DNA from: Cyanodermella asteris
Lineage: Eukaryota > Ascomycota > Lecanoromycetes > Ostropales > Stictidaceae
NCBI GenBank assembly: GCA_900618795.1
Contig: UYJD01000016.1
Span: 575,024 to 639,023, forward strand
Reading direction: 5' to 3'
Length of the DNA: 64,000 bases
Shown: positions 55,561-64,000 of the stretch, piece after piece
Layout of the letters: each line of letters starts with the position of its first letter
Numbering within the stretch: the stretch's first letter is position 1
The notes under the pieces: generated by a model
Seen by the model: the letters and a program-made list of their open reading frames with translations, nothing else
Databases searched by the model: none
Told to the model about the DNA's origin: nothing
Program-made: the position numbers and the translations under genes

Positions 55561-57309
55561 ATGAGCAGTGCTGCGCACGTGCCCGCCTGGCGGCGGCTGG
55601 GCCTCAAGCTCAAATATGCCAAAGATGAAGCAGCCACGCCGGACCGCACACGTCTCATCAGTATACCAGCTGAAACAAACGGACACAAGAGGCGCAAGCT
55701 GTCGTCACCGCCCGCACAGACGAGCGATGTTTTGCCGGCAAAGCCTGCAGATCCAATCGTAAAGCGGGCTGAATCAACTCATACGAAATCCCCCGCCAAA
55801 GATTTGAACGGCAGTCACTCTGTCCGGTTCACCAATGGAGACCAGGCTGCTCCTCGTGCTTCCTCTGATAGAAAGGACAAAAGCCGACGCAAATCAGTCT
55901 CCTTCGCCGCTGATACCAAGATCGAAGATGGCCAAAGCACAAAAGATTTGTACGATGCGTGGAAAAAGGACGAGGATGTCACCACAGATGAAGGTCCACT
56001 CCCGGATGCTCTACGAGTTTCAAAATCAGAGCCAGCAACCAAGATACCGAAGAAGGCCAAGAAAGCGAAGAAATCCAAGTCGACCCTCATTTCGAACGGA
56101 AGCGCGCAAGCCGGACGTAGCAGCGATTCTGCTTCGAACACCACTCACTTATCCACCCACAGCCCCCTCGTTGGTTACCTGCAGGCGTACCACACAGATC
56201 GTTCGAATTGGAAGTTCAACAAAGCCAGACAGAATCAAATCTTCAAGCACATCTTCGACCTAGACAAGCTTCCTGCTTTCATCGATGACGCACTCATTGT
56301 GTACGTTGAGGGCCTGAATAGCGAACCAGTGCGTGCTCGGATCAGAGAACAAGCTCTTGAAGTCCGACAGAAAAACGTTAAAGAGATTCTGAGCAGCGAC
56401 GAAGACATGGCTGGTCACTTTGGAATAGACACCACCACTGCGAATCCGGATGGTGCGCGCAACCAGAAGGGTCGTGTCTCCACCGACGAGGAACGATTGC
56501 ACGCCGCTTACGTCTACGCGTATCGACGACACAGGAAGATAGCCCAGCACCGCCAGATCGAGCAAGAGGAAGACGAGTTCCAGATGACCGAACATTGGCA
56601 GTCACGTCTAGCCCGAAGACTGCGAGCTGAAAAGCTATTGCAAAAGTTAGGGGAGACCGGTAAGGTTACTGTCGAAACCCCAACTCGTCGCGCAGAGGGT
56701 CTTGACCACCACATTACTCGTAACATTCCACAAGCTGCCCCGGGCGCTGATTCGGGAAATCTCAAACGCAAGCGCAAGAGGAAGAGGCGGACGGCAATGC
56801 CGGATGACGACACGTCAAGCGACGAATCCTCCAGCGATAACAAGGAGGACGGTGACGAGGAGGAGGACGACCGACGCCTCGTCAAGCGTTTCAAAGAGAC
56901 ATCTCGAAAGGTTGGGCGTGAGACGAAGGCGGCCGAGATCGAGGAAGTTCGAGCTAGGAAGCGAGAGCATATTTGGGCTGTCTGCAAGGAGAAAGGAATG
57001 CCGGAGAAATACATTCGTGACAACATGGACACACTGATAAAGCTTGAGCTGAAGCAAGAACAGAATCAACAATTGACGAAGACTGCACCTCCCGACGAGT
57101 CTGATCACGACGATGAGTCGGACTCCGCTTCCCAGGATACCGGCAAGAAAAGCATTCTGAAGACCAACGGCAAAGGAAGCCCGGGCCCAGCAAACCAACA
57201 GAACGAAGAAACTTCCACCGATGAGAGTGAAGACGATACCAGTGATGAGGATGAGGCTTCAAACAGTGGGGAGAGCGGGAGGGATGATTCGAGTGATGAG
57301 AGCGAGTAA
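55561..57309 (+). CDS. WKF-domain protein, probable nucleolar rRNA-processing factor
   Basis: Single exon, 582 aa. The WKF domain is at about 200-265: YLQAYHTDRSNWKFNKARQN, then IFKHIFDLDKLPAF and YVEGL; human C7orf50 shares this domain and is linked to pre-rRNA processing. The N-terminus holds MSSAAHVPAWRRLGLKLKYA and basic KRRKLSS and KDKSRRKSVSF clusters suited to nuclear import. The second half alternates basic (LKRKRKRKRR) and acidic serine-rich blocks (DDDTSSDESSSD, the C-terminal SDESE), typical of nucleolar proteins. It fits functionally with rrp14 and rsa3 elsewhere in the window but is not adjacent to them. The start at 55561 has A at -3 and no upstream in-frame ATG nearby. A nucleolar role is inferred from the family. 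Confidence 0.88.
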   Translation: MSSAAHVPAWRRLGLKLKYAKDEAATPDRTRLISIPAETNGHKRRKLSSPPAQTSDVLPAKPADPIVKRAESTHTKSPAKDLNGSHSVRFTNGDQAAPRASSDRKDKSRRKSVSFAADTKIEDGQSTKDLYDAWKKDEDVTTDEGPLPDALRVSKSEPATKIPKKAKKAKKSKSTLISNGSAQAGRSSDSASNTTHLSTHSPLVGYLQAYHTDRSNWKFNKARQNQIFKHIFDLDKLPAFIDDALIVYVEGLNSEPVRARIREQALEVRQKNVKEILSSDEDMAGHFGIDTTTANPDGARNQKGRVSTDEERLHAAYVYAYRRHRKIAQHRQIEQEEDEFQMTEHWQSRLARRLRAEKLLQKLGETGKVTVETPTRRAEGLDHHITRNIPQAAPGADSGNLKRKRKRKRRTAMPDDDTSSDESSSDNKEDGDEEEDDRRLVKRFKETSRKVGRETKAAEIEEVRARKREHIWAVCKEKGMPEKYIRDNMDTLIKLELKQEQNQQLTKTAPPDESDHDDESDSASQDTGKKSILKTNGKGSPGPANQQNEETSTDESEDDTSDEDEASNSGESGRDDSSDESE

Positions 57310-57659
57310 TCTATTTGACATTTTGGATTCGATTATTCGAGAATGCAGATAAATACTTGAATGGAAATTCGAGCTTCGGGCCCAGAATCGCTCCATCGGC
57401 AGCCTTACATTCACTGTGTCGCCCCAGAGCAGACTGCGCCCTGGTTTCACAACAGCTACAATGCGACCCCCCTCAAATTCGTGCGCCCTGTGCAAGCGTT
57501 GTTCTTTCGAGATACCTTGTCGGATCCCGTGGATACGATTTTCACTTCCCACATTTCGAACTTCTAAACAATGCACAGTGAACTCCATCGATTGTCGGGT
57601 CATGCAGTCATGCAGTCACATGAAGGCTCACGGTCTTCAATTTCAGCGACTTACAAACT
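57310..57659. other. Intergenic between convergent genes
   Basis: About 350 bp holding both 3' regions; no coding frame or repeat is supported. Confidence 0.5.
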
Positions 57660-58316
57660 TCAACACGTGTTCAACATGTCGGACAGGGCGTTGACCTCAG
57701 CTTGCGTTGCAGTCAATCCATAATAGCTCTTGACAGTAACCCAAGCCTCGGCATAAGTGCAGTAGAAGCTCTTCAATGGCGGCTTCCACGCGTCCGGGCT
57801 TCTGCTCCCCTTGCTCTCGTTCACGTTGTCCGTCACGGTCCACAGCTGAGGTCGGGTGAGATCATTGGCGAATGCCTGGCGCTGTGCCGTCGTCCAGTCC
57901 TTGGCACCGGAAGCATATGCGTTCTCGAGCGGAACCATGTGGTCGATGTCGACGTCCGAGGCCGCGGTCCATGTCGCGCCGTCGTATGGCGAGACCCATG
58001 TCCCGGAGGTGGCGGCGCAGGTGGAGGAGGACTGGACGACGCCGGTCCCGTCGCGCTTGAGGACGACTTCACGGGTGTCGCAACTGCCGCTCTGGGTGAT
58101 CCAGTGGGGGAACAGGGATCGGGAGTATCCGTCGGTCGAGCCGGCGGGAGCGACGGTCAGGCCTTGGAGCTTTGTCTTTGCGCTCGAGGCAGAGGCGATT
58201 CCCGTTGGACTGGCGATGGGTGCGGCTTCAGCGACGGGTGACGGGGCGGCGACTGGGGCAGCGGAGACTGTCACTGCAGCTGCAATGGTAGCATATAGGA
58301 TGGTCGAAGATCTCAT
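57660..58316 (-). CDS. Secreted HNH-type nuclease (DUF1524/GmrSD C-terminal-like)
   Basis: A secreted protein of the fungal DUF1524 group, whose core is an HNH/His-Me-finger nuclease fold; it may degrade extracellular nucleic acid. Single exon, 218 aa from ATG 58316, beginning with a signal peptide and an Ala/Pro-rich pro-region. The motif DIDHMVPLENAYASGAKDW (about 124-142) carries the HNH-like His, and FANDLTRPQLWTVTDNVNESKG supplies the later conserved Asn/Asp and Lys. Four cysteines (SCDT, STCAA, YCTY and the C-terminal NTC) would form disulfides. The length is standard. A TATA box lies about 115 bp upstream. It opens a run of accessory minus-strand genes at the right end of the window. 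Confidence 0.9.
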   Translation of the reverse strand: MRSSTILYATIAAAVTVSAAPVAAPSPVAEAAPIASPTGIASASSAKTKLQGLTVAPAGSTDGYSRSLFPHWITQSGSCDTREVVLKRDGTGVVQSSSTCAATSGTWVSPYDGATWTAASDVDIDHMVPLENAYASGAKDWTTAQRQAFANDLTRPQLWTVTDNVNESKGSRSPDAWKPPLKSFYCTYAEAWVTVKSYYGLTATQAEVNALSDMLNTC

Positions 58317-58430
58317 GATGTTGGAATCCCTGACGAAAAGAAAGGTTGCGTCTCAGGTTCTGAAGAATAGCTGATGAAGTCGACGAGCAGAAAGGAAAAT
58401 AGATACAGAAGAGAAGGATATGTCGTCCTG

Positions 58431-58439
58431 ATATATAAT
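58431..58439 (-). promoter_or_regulatory. TATA box of the secreted nuclease gene
   Basis: The minus strand reads ATTATATAT about 115 bp upstream of the ATG at 58316, a suitable distance with a leader of 60-80 bases. Inferred from motif and position. Confidence 0.5.
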
Positions 58440-59093
58440 CTGCATTACTCTCTCTATAATTAGACTCTTGTTCCTGCCGATCAATCTTGATCATCCCTCC
58501 CTCTCCGTTATCCGAAGCGAATGACCTTAGTCGCCGACGCTGTCCGTCCAATCTGAACCCAGATTCCCCAAACACCCAAGCATCTTGGTAATACACCAAG
58601 TAAGAGGGCCCAACAACATTCATCGTACAGGTTCCTACTCCACCGGCATGCTCCGCCGCCGTCGGCCCTCTGTCGCTTCCGCTATCAATCGACCACCATT
58701 CACTCCCGCACGGGGCTCCTGCTCCGACCACGATCGGCCAGGAACGTGATATCGAAGGCGCAACGGCTTTTTTGGCCAAAGGTTGTAGTACAGTAAAGGG
58801 GCAGGCTTTGTTCGATTGAGGCTTCGAGCAAATCAGAGGCGCGCGTGCGGCCACACGAGCGAACTTGCCAAGACGGCGCTTGGCTGGTTTTGGGAGGCAC
58901 CTCCGGGGCTGAGAGACGGAGGTCTGAGGGGTGGATCCCTTTTGGAGCTTCTTGGGGACTGCCTTGGTTCGAGAAGGCGGATGGAGATGGGGTCCGGAGT
59001 GGGTGCTGGTGTGACCGTTTAATGCCGTGTGACTTGTGTTGGTGATTTGAAGACTTTGGGCAGGATGGGCTTGAAACTTCGGTCGTCCGATAT

Positions 59094-59118
59094 NNNNNNN
59101 NNNNNNNNNNNNNNNNNN
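59094..59118. other. Assembly gap (25 N)
   Basis: A run of 25 N. The left flank (GGTCGTCCGATAT) and right flank (TCGTCCGTTC) share TCGTCCG, so the two contigs may overlap or a short repeat may have stopped the assembly. Confidence 0.99.
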
Positions 59119-59750
59119 TCGTCCGTTCAAGGTAATTCTGCATAGCTTTTGGCTTGATAGACCAAGCGTATCGACTTCTTTACTCCCACCTTATTCTCAG
59201 AGGGTAGTGACAGGGCTTAAGACAAGAGAGGAAAGAGGCGAGATCTCCAAGCAATCAAGCTCTACAGCGCTCGCTTCTGCAAGAATTGAGCATACGAAGC
59301 CTCCTAAACCTTAATGCTTCTCCGCGGCCACGAAGATCTATTTTACATGTACAAGGTCCCAAGCAAGTAGTGAAGCACAATCCACAAGGTGTTGAATCAT
59401 CATCTAAGGTCGACAGTCCTGCTTCCTGGGCGTCAAGCGCAGGCTTCCGTCATTTGAAATCTTTCATTCAATCAAGTTCATCAGTCTATGGTAAGTCATT
59501 GCAATGCTGCGCTTCATCCAATCCAATGAACCCTCCCACGGTCTTCAAGATCCGTCCAGCGGGCCACACCTGAGCTTGATAGACATTCGTTGTACAAGCT
59601 TAGCGAAGGTCCTCGAAACTGTCCGTCATCGAACCAGCGCAAGTCCTCGAACCATGTTCATGTCTTGAGCACTTGCAGCTGCAGTAAACAATAGCAGCGC
59701 CATCGTCCAGCCGTTTCATCAACTCGAAGGTTGCTGCTGCAGAAAGCGCT

Positions 59751-60059
59751 CTACTGGCAGTTGAGGTTCTCGGTGATGAGAGAATTGCACTGGCACGTGC
59801 AGAACGGCTGGTCGGACCAACAGTAACAGCCGTTGTTGCCGGCACAGTCGCAGTTGCCCGGAGTGCATACACTGCCCCAGGCGAATTCATTGCCGGAGCA
59901 CTGAGCGGCGCGCTTCTCGAGGGAGGTCTTGGGTTCCTCGCCGACGACGTTTTTGCCATTGATTTGGAAAGAGACAAGCTTGGTCGGGGTGTCATCGGCG
60001 ACGGGGCTGGCCAGGACGCCAGTGATGGCGATGGCCAAAAGGACGCTAAGAAACTTCAT
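59751..60059 (-). CDS. Small secreted cysteine-rich protein (effector or antimicrobial candidate)
   Basis: Single exon, 102 aa from the ATG at 60059. A signal peptide (MKFLSVLLAIAITGVLA) is followed by a pro-region ending in LEKR, a Kex2-type cleavage site. The mature part would be about 50 residues (from AAQCSGNEF) with ten cysteines, including CDCAGNNGCYC and FCTCQC, enough for five disulfides. This size and build match fungal effectors, small wall peptides or defensin-like antimicrobial peptides; the sequence does not tell which. I recognise no named family. The longer frame upstream (to 60206) lacks a better signal peptide. It lies between the secreted nuclease and a P450 gene, both on the same strand. 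Confidence 0.85.
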   Translation of the reverse strand: MKFLSVLLAIAITGVLASPVADDTPTKLVSFQINGKNVVGEEPKTSLEKRAAQCSGNEFAWGSVCTPGNCDCAGNNGCYCWSDQPFCTCQCNSLITENLNCQ

Positions 60060-60436
60060 AATGAGAATTGGGGTTTTAGAATTGTGTTGTAAAAGATTGT
60101 CTGCTGGTCTGTGGGTGATCGTCGGAGATATTGGCTGAGAGGATGAAGAGAAAAGGGTTTGAAGATAAAACCTTTGCGGATGCCGATATAGCCCAACTTG
60201 GGACAATAAAGGCCAGCACTTGTCACACGGGGCTACCTGCGTCCTGCACAGGCCTCGCGGGAGGCAAGGTGAATGATACCGAAACTGGAAGGGCGAACAT
60301 GGCTGAGGATCGGACCGAAGCTGTCATTCACAATCATGACGCGGGCGACAGAGCGTGATCATCAAACATGTCGATTCGACGCAGGCACATGCTTGGTGAG
60401 TGCGATTAGTGTAAGTCAATTTTTGTTGGTAAACAA
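60060..60436. other. Intergenic, promoter of the cysteine-rich peptide gene
   Basis: On the minus strand a CTATATC word near 60185-60192 lies about 125 bp before the ATG, followed by pyrimidine-rich sequence. No other gene is seen. Confidence 0.45.
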
Positions 60437-62008
60437 TCAGTGACCTCGTCTCAGGCAGATTTTCACTCCGTTCCGGCTCTCGGTGAGCATCTTCTGCAGC
60501 TCGACGTACTCCATCACTGGGTCACGATTCTCAATACCCTCAAACTCGCTGACCAAGCGAATCAGAACGTATGTCGCGTGAATCACGGCCTGCTGATTCG
60601 CGGGGCAGATCCTACGTCCTCCGGAAAATGGCACAAACTCCCACCCAGCGTGTGGCGGCTTGTCCCATCGACTGGGCTTGAATTCATAGCTGTCCTCACC
60701 CCAAACATCCTTGTTATGATGAAGTCCCCAGAAGGAAATGGCCACCTGATCGTCCTTTGCCACGAATACTGGAGCCTCGCCTTGTGGTCCTCCGCCTTTT
60801 TGGAGAATTGCATCCTCTCGTGCTGTACGCACAATTCTTCCGCTGGGGCCCGTGGCTCGGAGAGTCTCCCAAATGATGTTACGGAAGGGCTGGAGGGACT
60901 TTAGAATGTCGAAGTTCAGATCGGGATTTTCACCAAGAGACAGCGCGACACTGCGTAGTTCTTGCCATACGGCTGGGTGTCGTGCGAGGCGGAACAGGCA
61001 GTTACCTACCAGGATTGCGACAGTGTCTCTACTTGGTGCGAAAACATTCAGAACCTCGTGTCGGAGAGCAATCGGGTCTGTGATCTGCTTCGCAAGCTCG
61101 TCAACAAGGATGTATTGCTTTGCGCTCGCGTGGACGTTAGATTTGGCCGCATTCGATAGAGCTCTTGCGACATGTCGGTCCACAAAATCATGTACGGTTT
61201 GAATAGTTTCGCTAAACTTTGCGTCGAAAAGGTATTGGAAAGCGAAAACCCCGGCTTTGCGACGCTTGAGAACGCCGGCCATGGCGTAATTGAAGTCCTC
61301 CAAGAATTTACCATCAGCGAAAGGCGAGTCTGGCAGGAGCGATTCAGTTGACTGGCCAAATATGAACTCGGACGATGAGTCGAGGAACATTCTCTTGAGC
61401 AGAGGCTGCAAATTTACGGTACTGCCATCCGTCGGAATCTGATCGATCATCCGGCCAACATGTTTCTTGAGCATTTTGGTGTCGCTGAGTTCGGCCTTGG
61501 TAAAGATCGGCTTGATCATGTCCCTGGAGAATCTCCAACGCGGTCCATCCGATGACAGTATTCCAGGACCGAGGAGGGCATTCTGATGATACGATCCTCC
61601 ACGTCCAAATTTCTCCCTGTCGAAAGTCAAGATATGCTTAATGTTGGTCGCGTCGATTGTGTTAATCAATCTCTGTCCGGGGAGGTGTTCCTCCCATGTA
61701 TGGCCCAGCTTCGCAAAATACTCATCATAGTGAGCCATCTGGCGCCCGGCTTGACTCGCTAGTTGGCGTTCTTTGAGGAGACTGCGTCCGGTCCAATCTT
61801 TGTGAGGATAAGTGGGGGGATTTTGGCAGCCATGTCTGGCACTGGCTTGCCGCCTCGAGATAGTTTTCGTGAGCTTGCCATAAAGCAGACTGGATGTCCA
61901 TACCACGGCGAGAAGACCGATGATGACTACAAGTCGCCATCGTGCGTCGTCCTGAAGCTCAAGATGCGAGTCTGACCGAGCAGACGAGACCGGTTCGCCC
62001 TCCGACAT
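60437..62008 (-). CDS. Cytochrome P450, CYP52-like (CYP52/539 group)
   Basis: A membrane-anchored haem monooxygenase; the CYP52-type group hydroxylates fatty acids and alkanes at chain ends. Single exon, 523 aa. One N-terminal anchor (RLVVIIGLLAVVWTSSLLYG, about 25-44). ILTFDREKFGRGG and LLGPGILSSDGPRWRFSRDM are the substrate-side signatures I associate with this group. Key elements are all present: I-helix FAPSRDTVAI (about 323-332; a Ser-Arg-Asp-Thr version of the usual AGRDTT), ExxR as ETLR (381-384) and the haem loop FSGGRRICPANQQA with Cys about 468. The length is typical. It is divergent from the 7TM gene with about 260 bp between its start and the first possible start there. The substrate is inferred from the group only. 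Confidence 0.93.
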   Translation of the reverse strand: MSEGEPVSSARSDSHLELQDDARWRLVVIIGLLAVVWTSSLLYGKLTKTISRRQASARHGCQNPPTYPHKDWTGRSLLKERQLASQAGRQMAHYDEYFAKLGHTWEEHLPGQRLINTIDATNIKHILTFDREKFGRGGSYHQNALLGPGILSSDGPRWRFSRDMIKPIFTKAELSDTKMLKKHVGRMIDQIPTDGSTVNLQPLLKRMFLDSSSEFIFGQSTESLLPDSPFADGKFLEDFNYAMAGVLKRRKAGVFAFQYLFDAKFSETIQTVHDFVDRHVARALSNAAKSNVHASAKQYILVDELAKQITDPIALRHEVLNVFAPSRDTVAILVGNCLFRLARHPAVWQELRSVALSLGENPDLNFDILKSLQPFRNIIWETLRATGPSGRIVRTAREDAILQKGGGPQGEAPVFVAKDDQVAISFWGLHHNKDVWGEDSYEFKPSRWDKPPHAGWEFVPFSGGRRICPANQQAVIHATYVLIRLVSEFEGIENRDPVMEYVELQKMLTESRNGVKICLRRGH

Positions 62009-62431
62009 GTTCTACGTTGCTTGGAGTCGATGGAGGTGAAGGAGTATAGGCGCGCTTCCGCGCATAGGTTGGTGGCCGCATCCCCATCCTTGAGGTTGTG
62101 TTCGTGGGCTCTGGTGTGGCCGATTATGCGGCCGCTGGTGCATCGTCACGCGGGGCTTCATAAAGTGCCAGCTGAGAGCTATCTTGATCAGCGTCGCGAC
62201 TTCAGCATTCGACCACCAGGTCGCCAGCTGAAGAACCCTTCCGGTGAGGCCAGCTATGATGATCGACCATGCAGCGCTGGCTGATCCAGCACATCTCCTT
62301 TGTGATGCAACTATTGTTTATCGTGCTTTTTTACATCCTTGTGTCTTGGACGAGCTTGTGCGAATTCTTCAGCGCCCTTTTTCAGGAGCACTTTAATCGC
62401 AAAGGATATCGGAAGGCCTCGAGCAGTCAAC

Positions 62432-63594
62432 ATGGCTACCGACATCTCACAGACTTGTGGGAGCTTGACGGCCTTATGTGCCACCTTGATTGCCCTAAGC
62501 ACAATCGCAATCGGCCTCCGCTTCTACGCCGTCTTCACCGAAATCAGCCAGCCAAGTCCGACGACTGGGTTCTTGTCCCTACCTGGCTCAGCTTCGTTGG
62601 AACCTGCGTAGTTGTGTTTTGGGCGCTCGACAGACGCCTTCTCGGCCAACCGAGCCCCACGGATCAACAAGAACTCGTCAACGAGCTCAAGCCTCAAGCT
62701 GACTTGTCAATAGCTTTCGACATACTGTCTACGCTTACATTTGGACTGGTCAAGATCTCAGCTCTGCTGTTCTTCGGTCGTGTGTTCTGCGCTTCTGGTC
62801 GGAGTGCCGGCTTTCGAGTCTATCTCAACGTTATCATCGGCGTGATTTGCGCTTGGCTCGTGGCGTTCATTATCCTGCCTGGCCTTCAATGCTCTGGACA
62901 TCTGAGTGCTCTGTGGTCCGCGAATCCTGCCGATAAGCGAGACCGCTGCAAGATCAGTGCCAACTATCTGCTGTCTCAGGCCACCACAGACCTGATCCTT
63001 GAAATTGTGGTTCTTGTGAGTCCCATGCACCAGGCATACACTCTCAACACAACAGCGACGCGACGCCTCGGTGTAAGTATGGTCTTCCTCGTCGGTCTGG
63101 CCAGCCTGGCAGCGTGCATCGCTCGACTCGTCTTCTACGTTCAGCTCTCGAATGCCAACAAACGGAATCGCATCACGGATCATAACCTGGCTTGCACGAC
63201 GCTGATATGGTTCTCGATGCTGGAAGCCGGCATCGCTCTGGTTGCGGTCAACTTACCAGCTCTGTATTGGCTGAACCGGTATGGCAGTCTGGAGAAGGCC
63301 GTTACGAGTGCGCGAAGCGCCTTTTCGTTGCGTTTATTTATTTATTTTTTGGTTTCGACAGGCTCAGTCCAGCCGCAGAAGTCTGTCATGGGAGGATGGG
63401 GAGCGGGAAGAGTCTCCGACAGTGCCTCCTCCAATAATTCAGGAGGCGCAAATTTTTCGGATCCAGCTACGGTGATGCATGAACATGGAGGGCCTTGTAA
63501 TGTTGAGCTTGAGCTGCACGCTGGCCAGGCTGAGTCGTCGTTGCCAACTCACGTTGTCACCGCGAATCGGACAGCTTTGGTTATGGCTCGGTGA
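62432..63594 (+). CDS. Fungal rhodopsin-domain 7TM integral membrane protein, apparent frameshift
   Basis: A Pth11-like/rhodopsin-domain membrane protein without a CFEM domain, probably at the plasma membrane; the family is large in plant-associated ascomycetes and the ligands are unknown. Six helices lie in the frame ending at 63594: DDWVLVPTWLSFVGT, FGLVKISALLFFG, YLNVIIGVICAWLVAFIIL, ATTDLILEIVVLVSPM, VFLVGLASLAACIARLVFY and TLIWFSMLEAGIALVAVNLPALYWL. The expected first helix (SLTALCATLIALSTIAIGL, after ATG 62432, MATDISQTCG) lies in a different frame; the two would join near 62541-62556 only through a frame change. The 3' frame is open back to ATG 62269 but the upstream peptide there is unrelated. 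So this is either a sequence error, a frameshifted gene or a different start. The C-terminal tail is cytosolic and Ser/Asn/Gly-rich. Confidence 0.8.
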
Positions 63595-64000
63595 TTGATT
63601 GGAGACTCTGCTGATGACCATAGCTGCGCGTTGAAGCGACAACAATACCTCGCCTAGTGAGCAACCTCCCATTCAGTCTAATGAAACCCATCCCGTTGCT
63701 TCACATGTTACGCACAAGTGTACAAAATATCTTTCCACCGATCCGACGCAATTTAAATGCATTCTTTTTGTGTCATGATCGTGAAGTTTAAAAGCAAGAC
63801 TACAACGTCGCACCTGCGACAGAATTCTATTGCTCCAATAACTCGTTGCATAATTCGACGATGCGTTGCATAACTCGACCGCTGTGACGAGGCCCAACGT
63901 CCCGGTATGATTGACGTCAATATTCTCGCTGAAATGCCCTCAGAACGTTGCATATCAGCCTTTTGCCCGCAAGAGCCAACGATTTCACCAATCCCTCCGA
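63595..64000. other. Window end, no supported gene
   Basis: Small minus frames (63673-63953) overlap one another and have no recognisable product. The repeated phrase TTGCATAA(C/T)TCGAC near 63845-63880 occurs twice, about 20 bp apart. Confidence 0.45.

Larger units (their letters stand above)
58317..59750. other. Intergenic with an assembly gap and a long open frame
   Basis: It holds the nuclease promoter and the 25-N gap. On the minus strand one frame is open from about 59130 through the gap to 58228, and a second, ATG-started frame (59143-58700) overlaps it. Neither product matches a family I know, and neither is called as a gene. Confidence 0.4.

Noticed and set aside
1-64000. Secondary-metabolite gene cluster
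   Set aside because: A P450, reductase, permease and aminotransferase occur, but they are scattered among housekeeping genes and there is no PKS, NRPS, terpene or RiPP core gene.
1-64000. Transposons, virus-derived elements, CRISPR arrays
   Set aside because: No transposase, reverse transcriptase, integrase or capsid-like frame, no paired terminal repeats and no regular spacer array were seen.

Overview
The window is nuclear DNA of a filamentous ascomycete (Pezizomycotina; a Dothideomycete is my best guess, which the sequence does not prove). The evidence is dense intron-poor genes on both strands, introns of 41-83 nt with GT...AG ends and CTAAC/CTGAC-like branch sites, pyrimidine-rich leaders, and fungal families such as sedolisin, GH78 rhamnosidase, CYP52-like P450, Pth11/rhodopsin-type 7TM proteins, Erv25 and Gaa1. 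I see 27 well-supported protein genes, one weak small gene, one 25-N assembly gap and several simple repeats. I found no tRNA or rRNA gene, CRISPR array, transposon or viral relic. Splice sites were placed by hand and should be read as models.

Left part (0.6-25 kb): group II PLP decarboxylase; secreted Cys-rich protein; GH78 rhamnosidase; secreted mucin-like protein; Erv25; prenylcysteine oxidase; Lsb1/Pin3-type SH3 protein; CYSTM-like tail protein; a secreted protein of unknown function; a Rossmann/ThuA-like protein; sedolisin protease; APC amino-acid/GABA permease. Middle (26-36 kb): two neighbouring ribosome-assembly genes (Rrp14/SURF6 and Rsa3), Gaa1 of the GPI transamidase, a class V aminotransferase of the LolT/Egt2 type, and a bicupin oxalate decarboxylase with a stop codon just after its apparent start. 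Right part (39-64 kb): a 1133-aa probable mitochondrial protein divergent from an 845-aa protein with a Q/Y/P-rich tail; aldo/keto reductase; F-box protein; NEDD8-conjugating enzyme Ubc12; WKF-domain nucleolar protein; then a run of accessory genes (secreted HNH nuclease, 10-cysteine secreted peptide, P450, 7TM protein).

Housekeeping functions cluster around ribosome assembly (Rrp14, Rsa3, WKF protein), secretory traffic and GPI anchoring (Erv25, Gaa1), and protein modification (Ubc12, F-box, prenylcysteine oxidase). The rest is a secretome suited to a plant-associated or saprotrophic lifestyle. No secondary-metabolite backbone gene is present. No clearly new multi-gene system is visible. The points most worth a second look are the two long gaps between convergent genes (36.2-39.3 and 48.9-51.1 kb), the open frame across the assembly gap near 59 kb, the broken-looking starts of the oxalate decarboxylase and 7TM genes, the run of very short first coding exons, and a degenerate 12-bp minisatellite at 7.6 kb.
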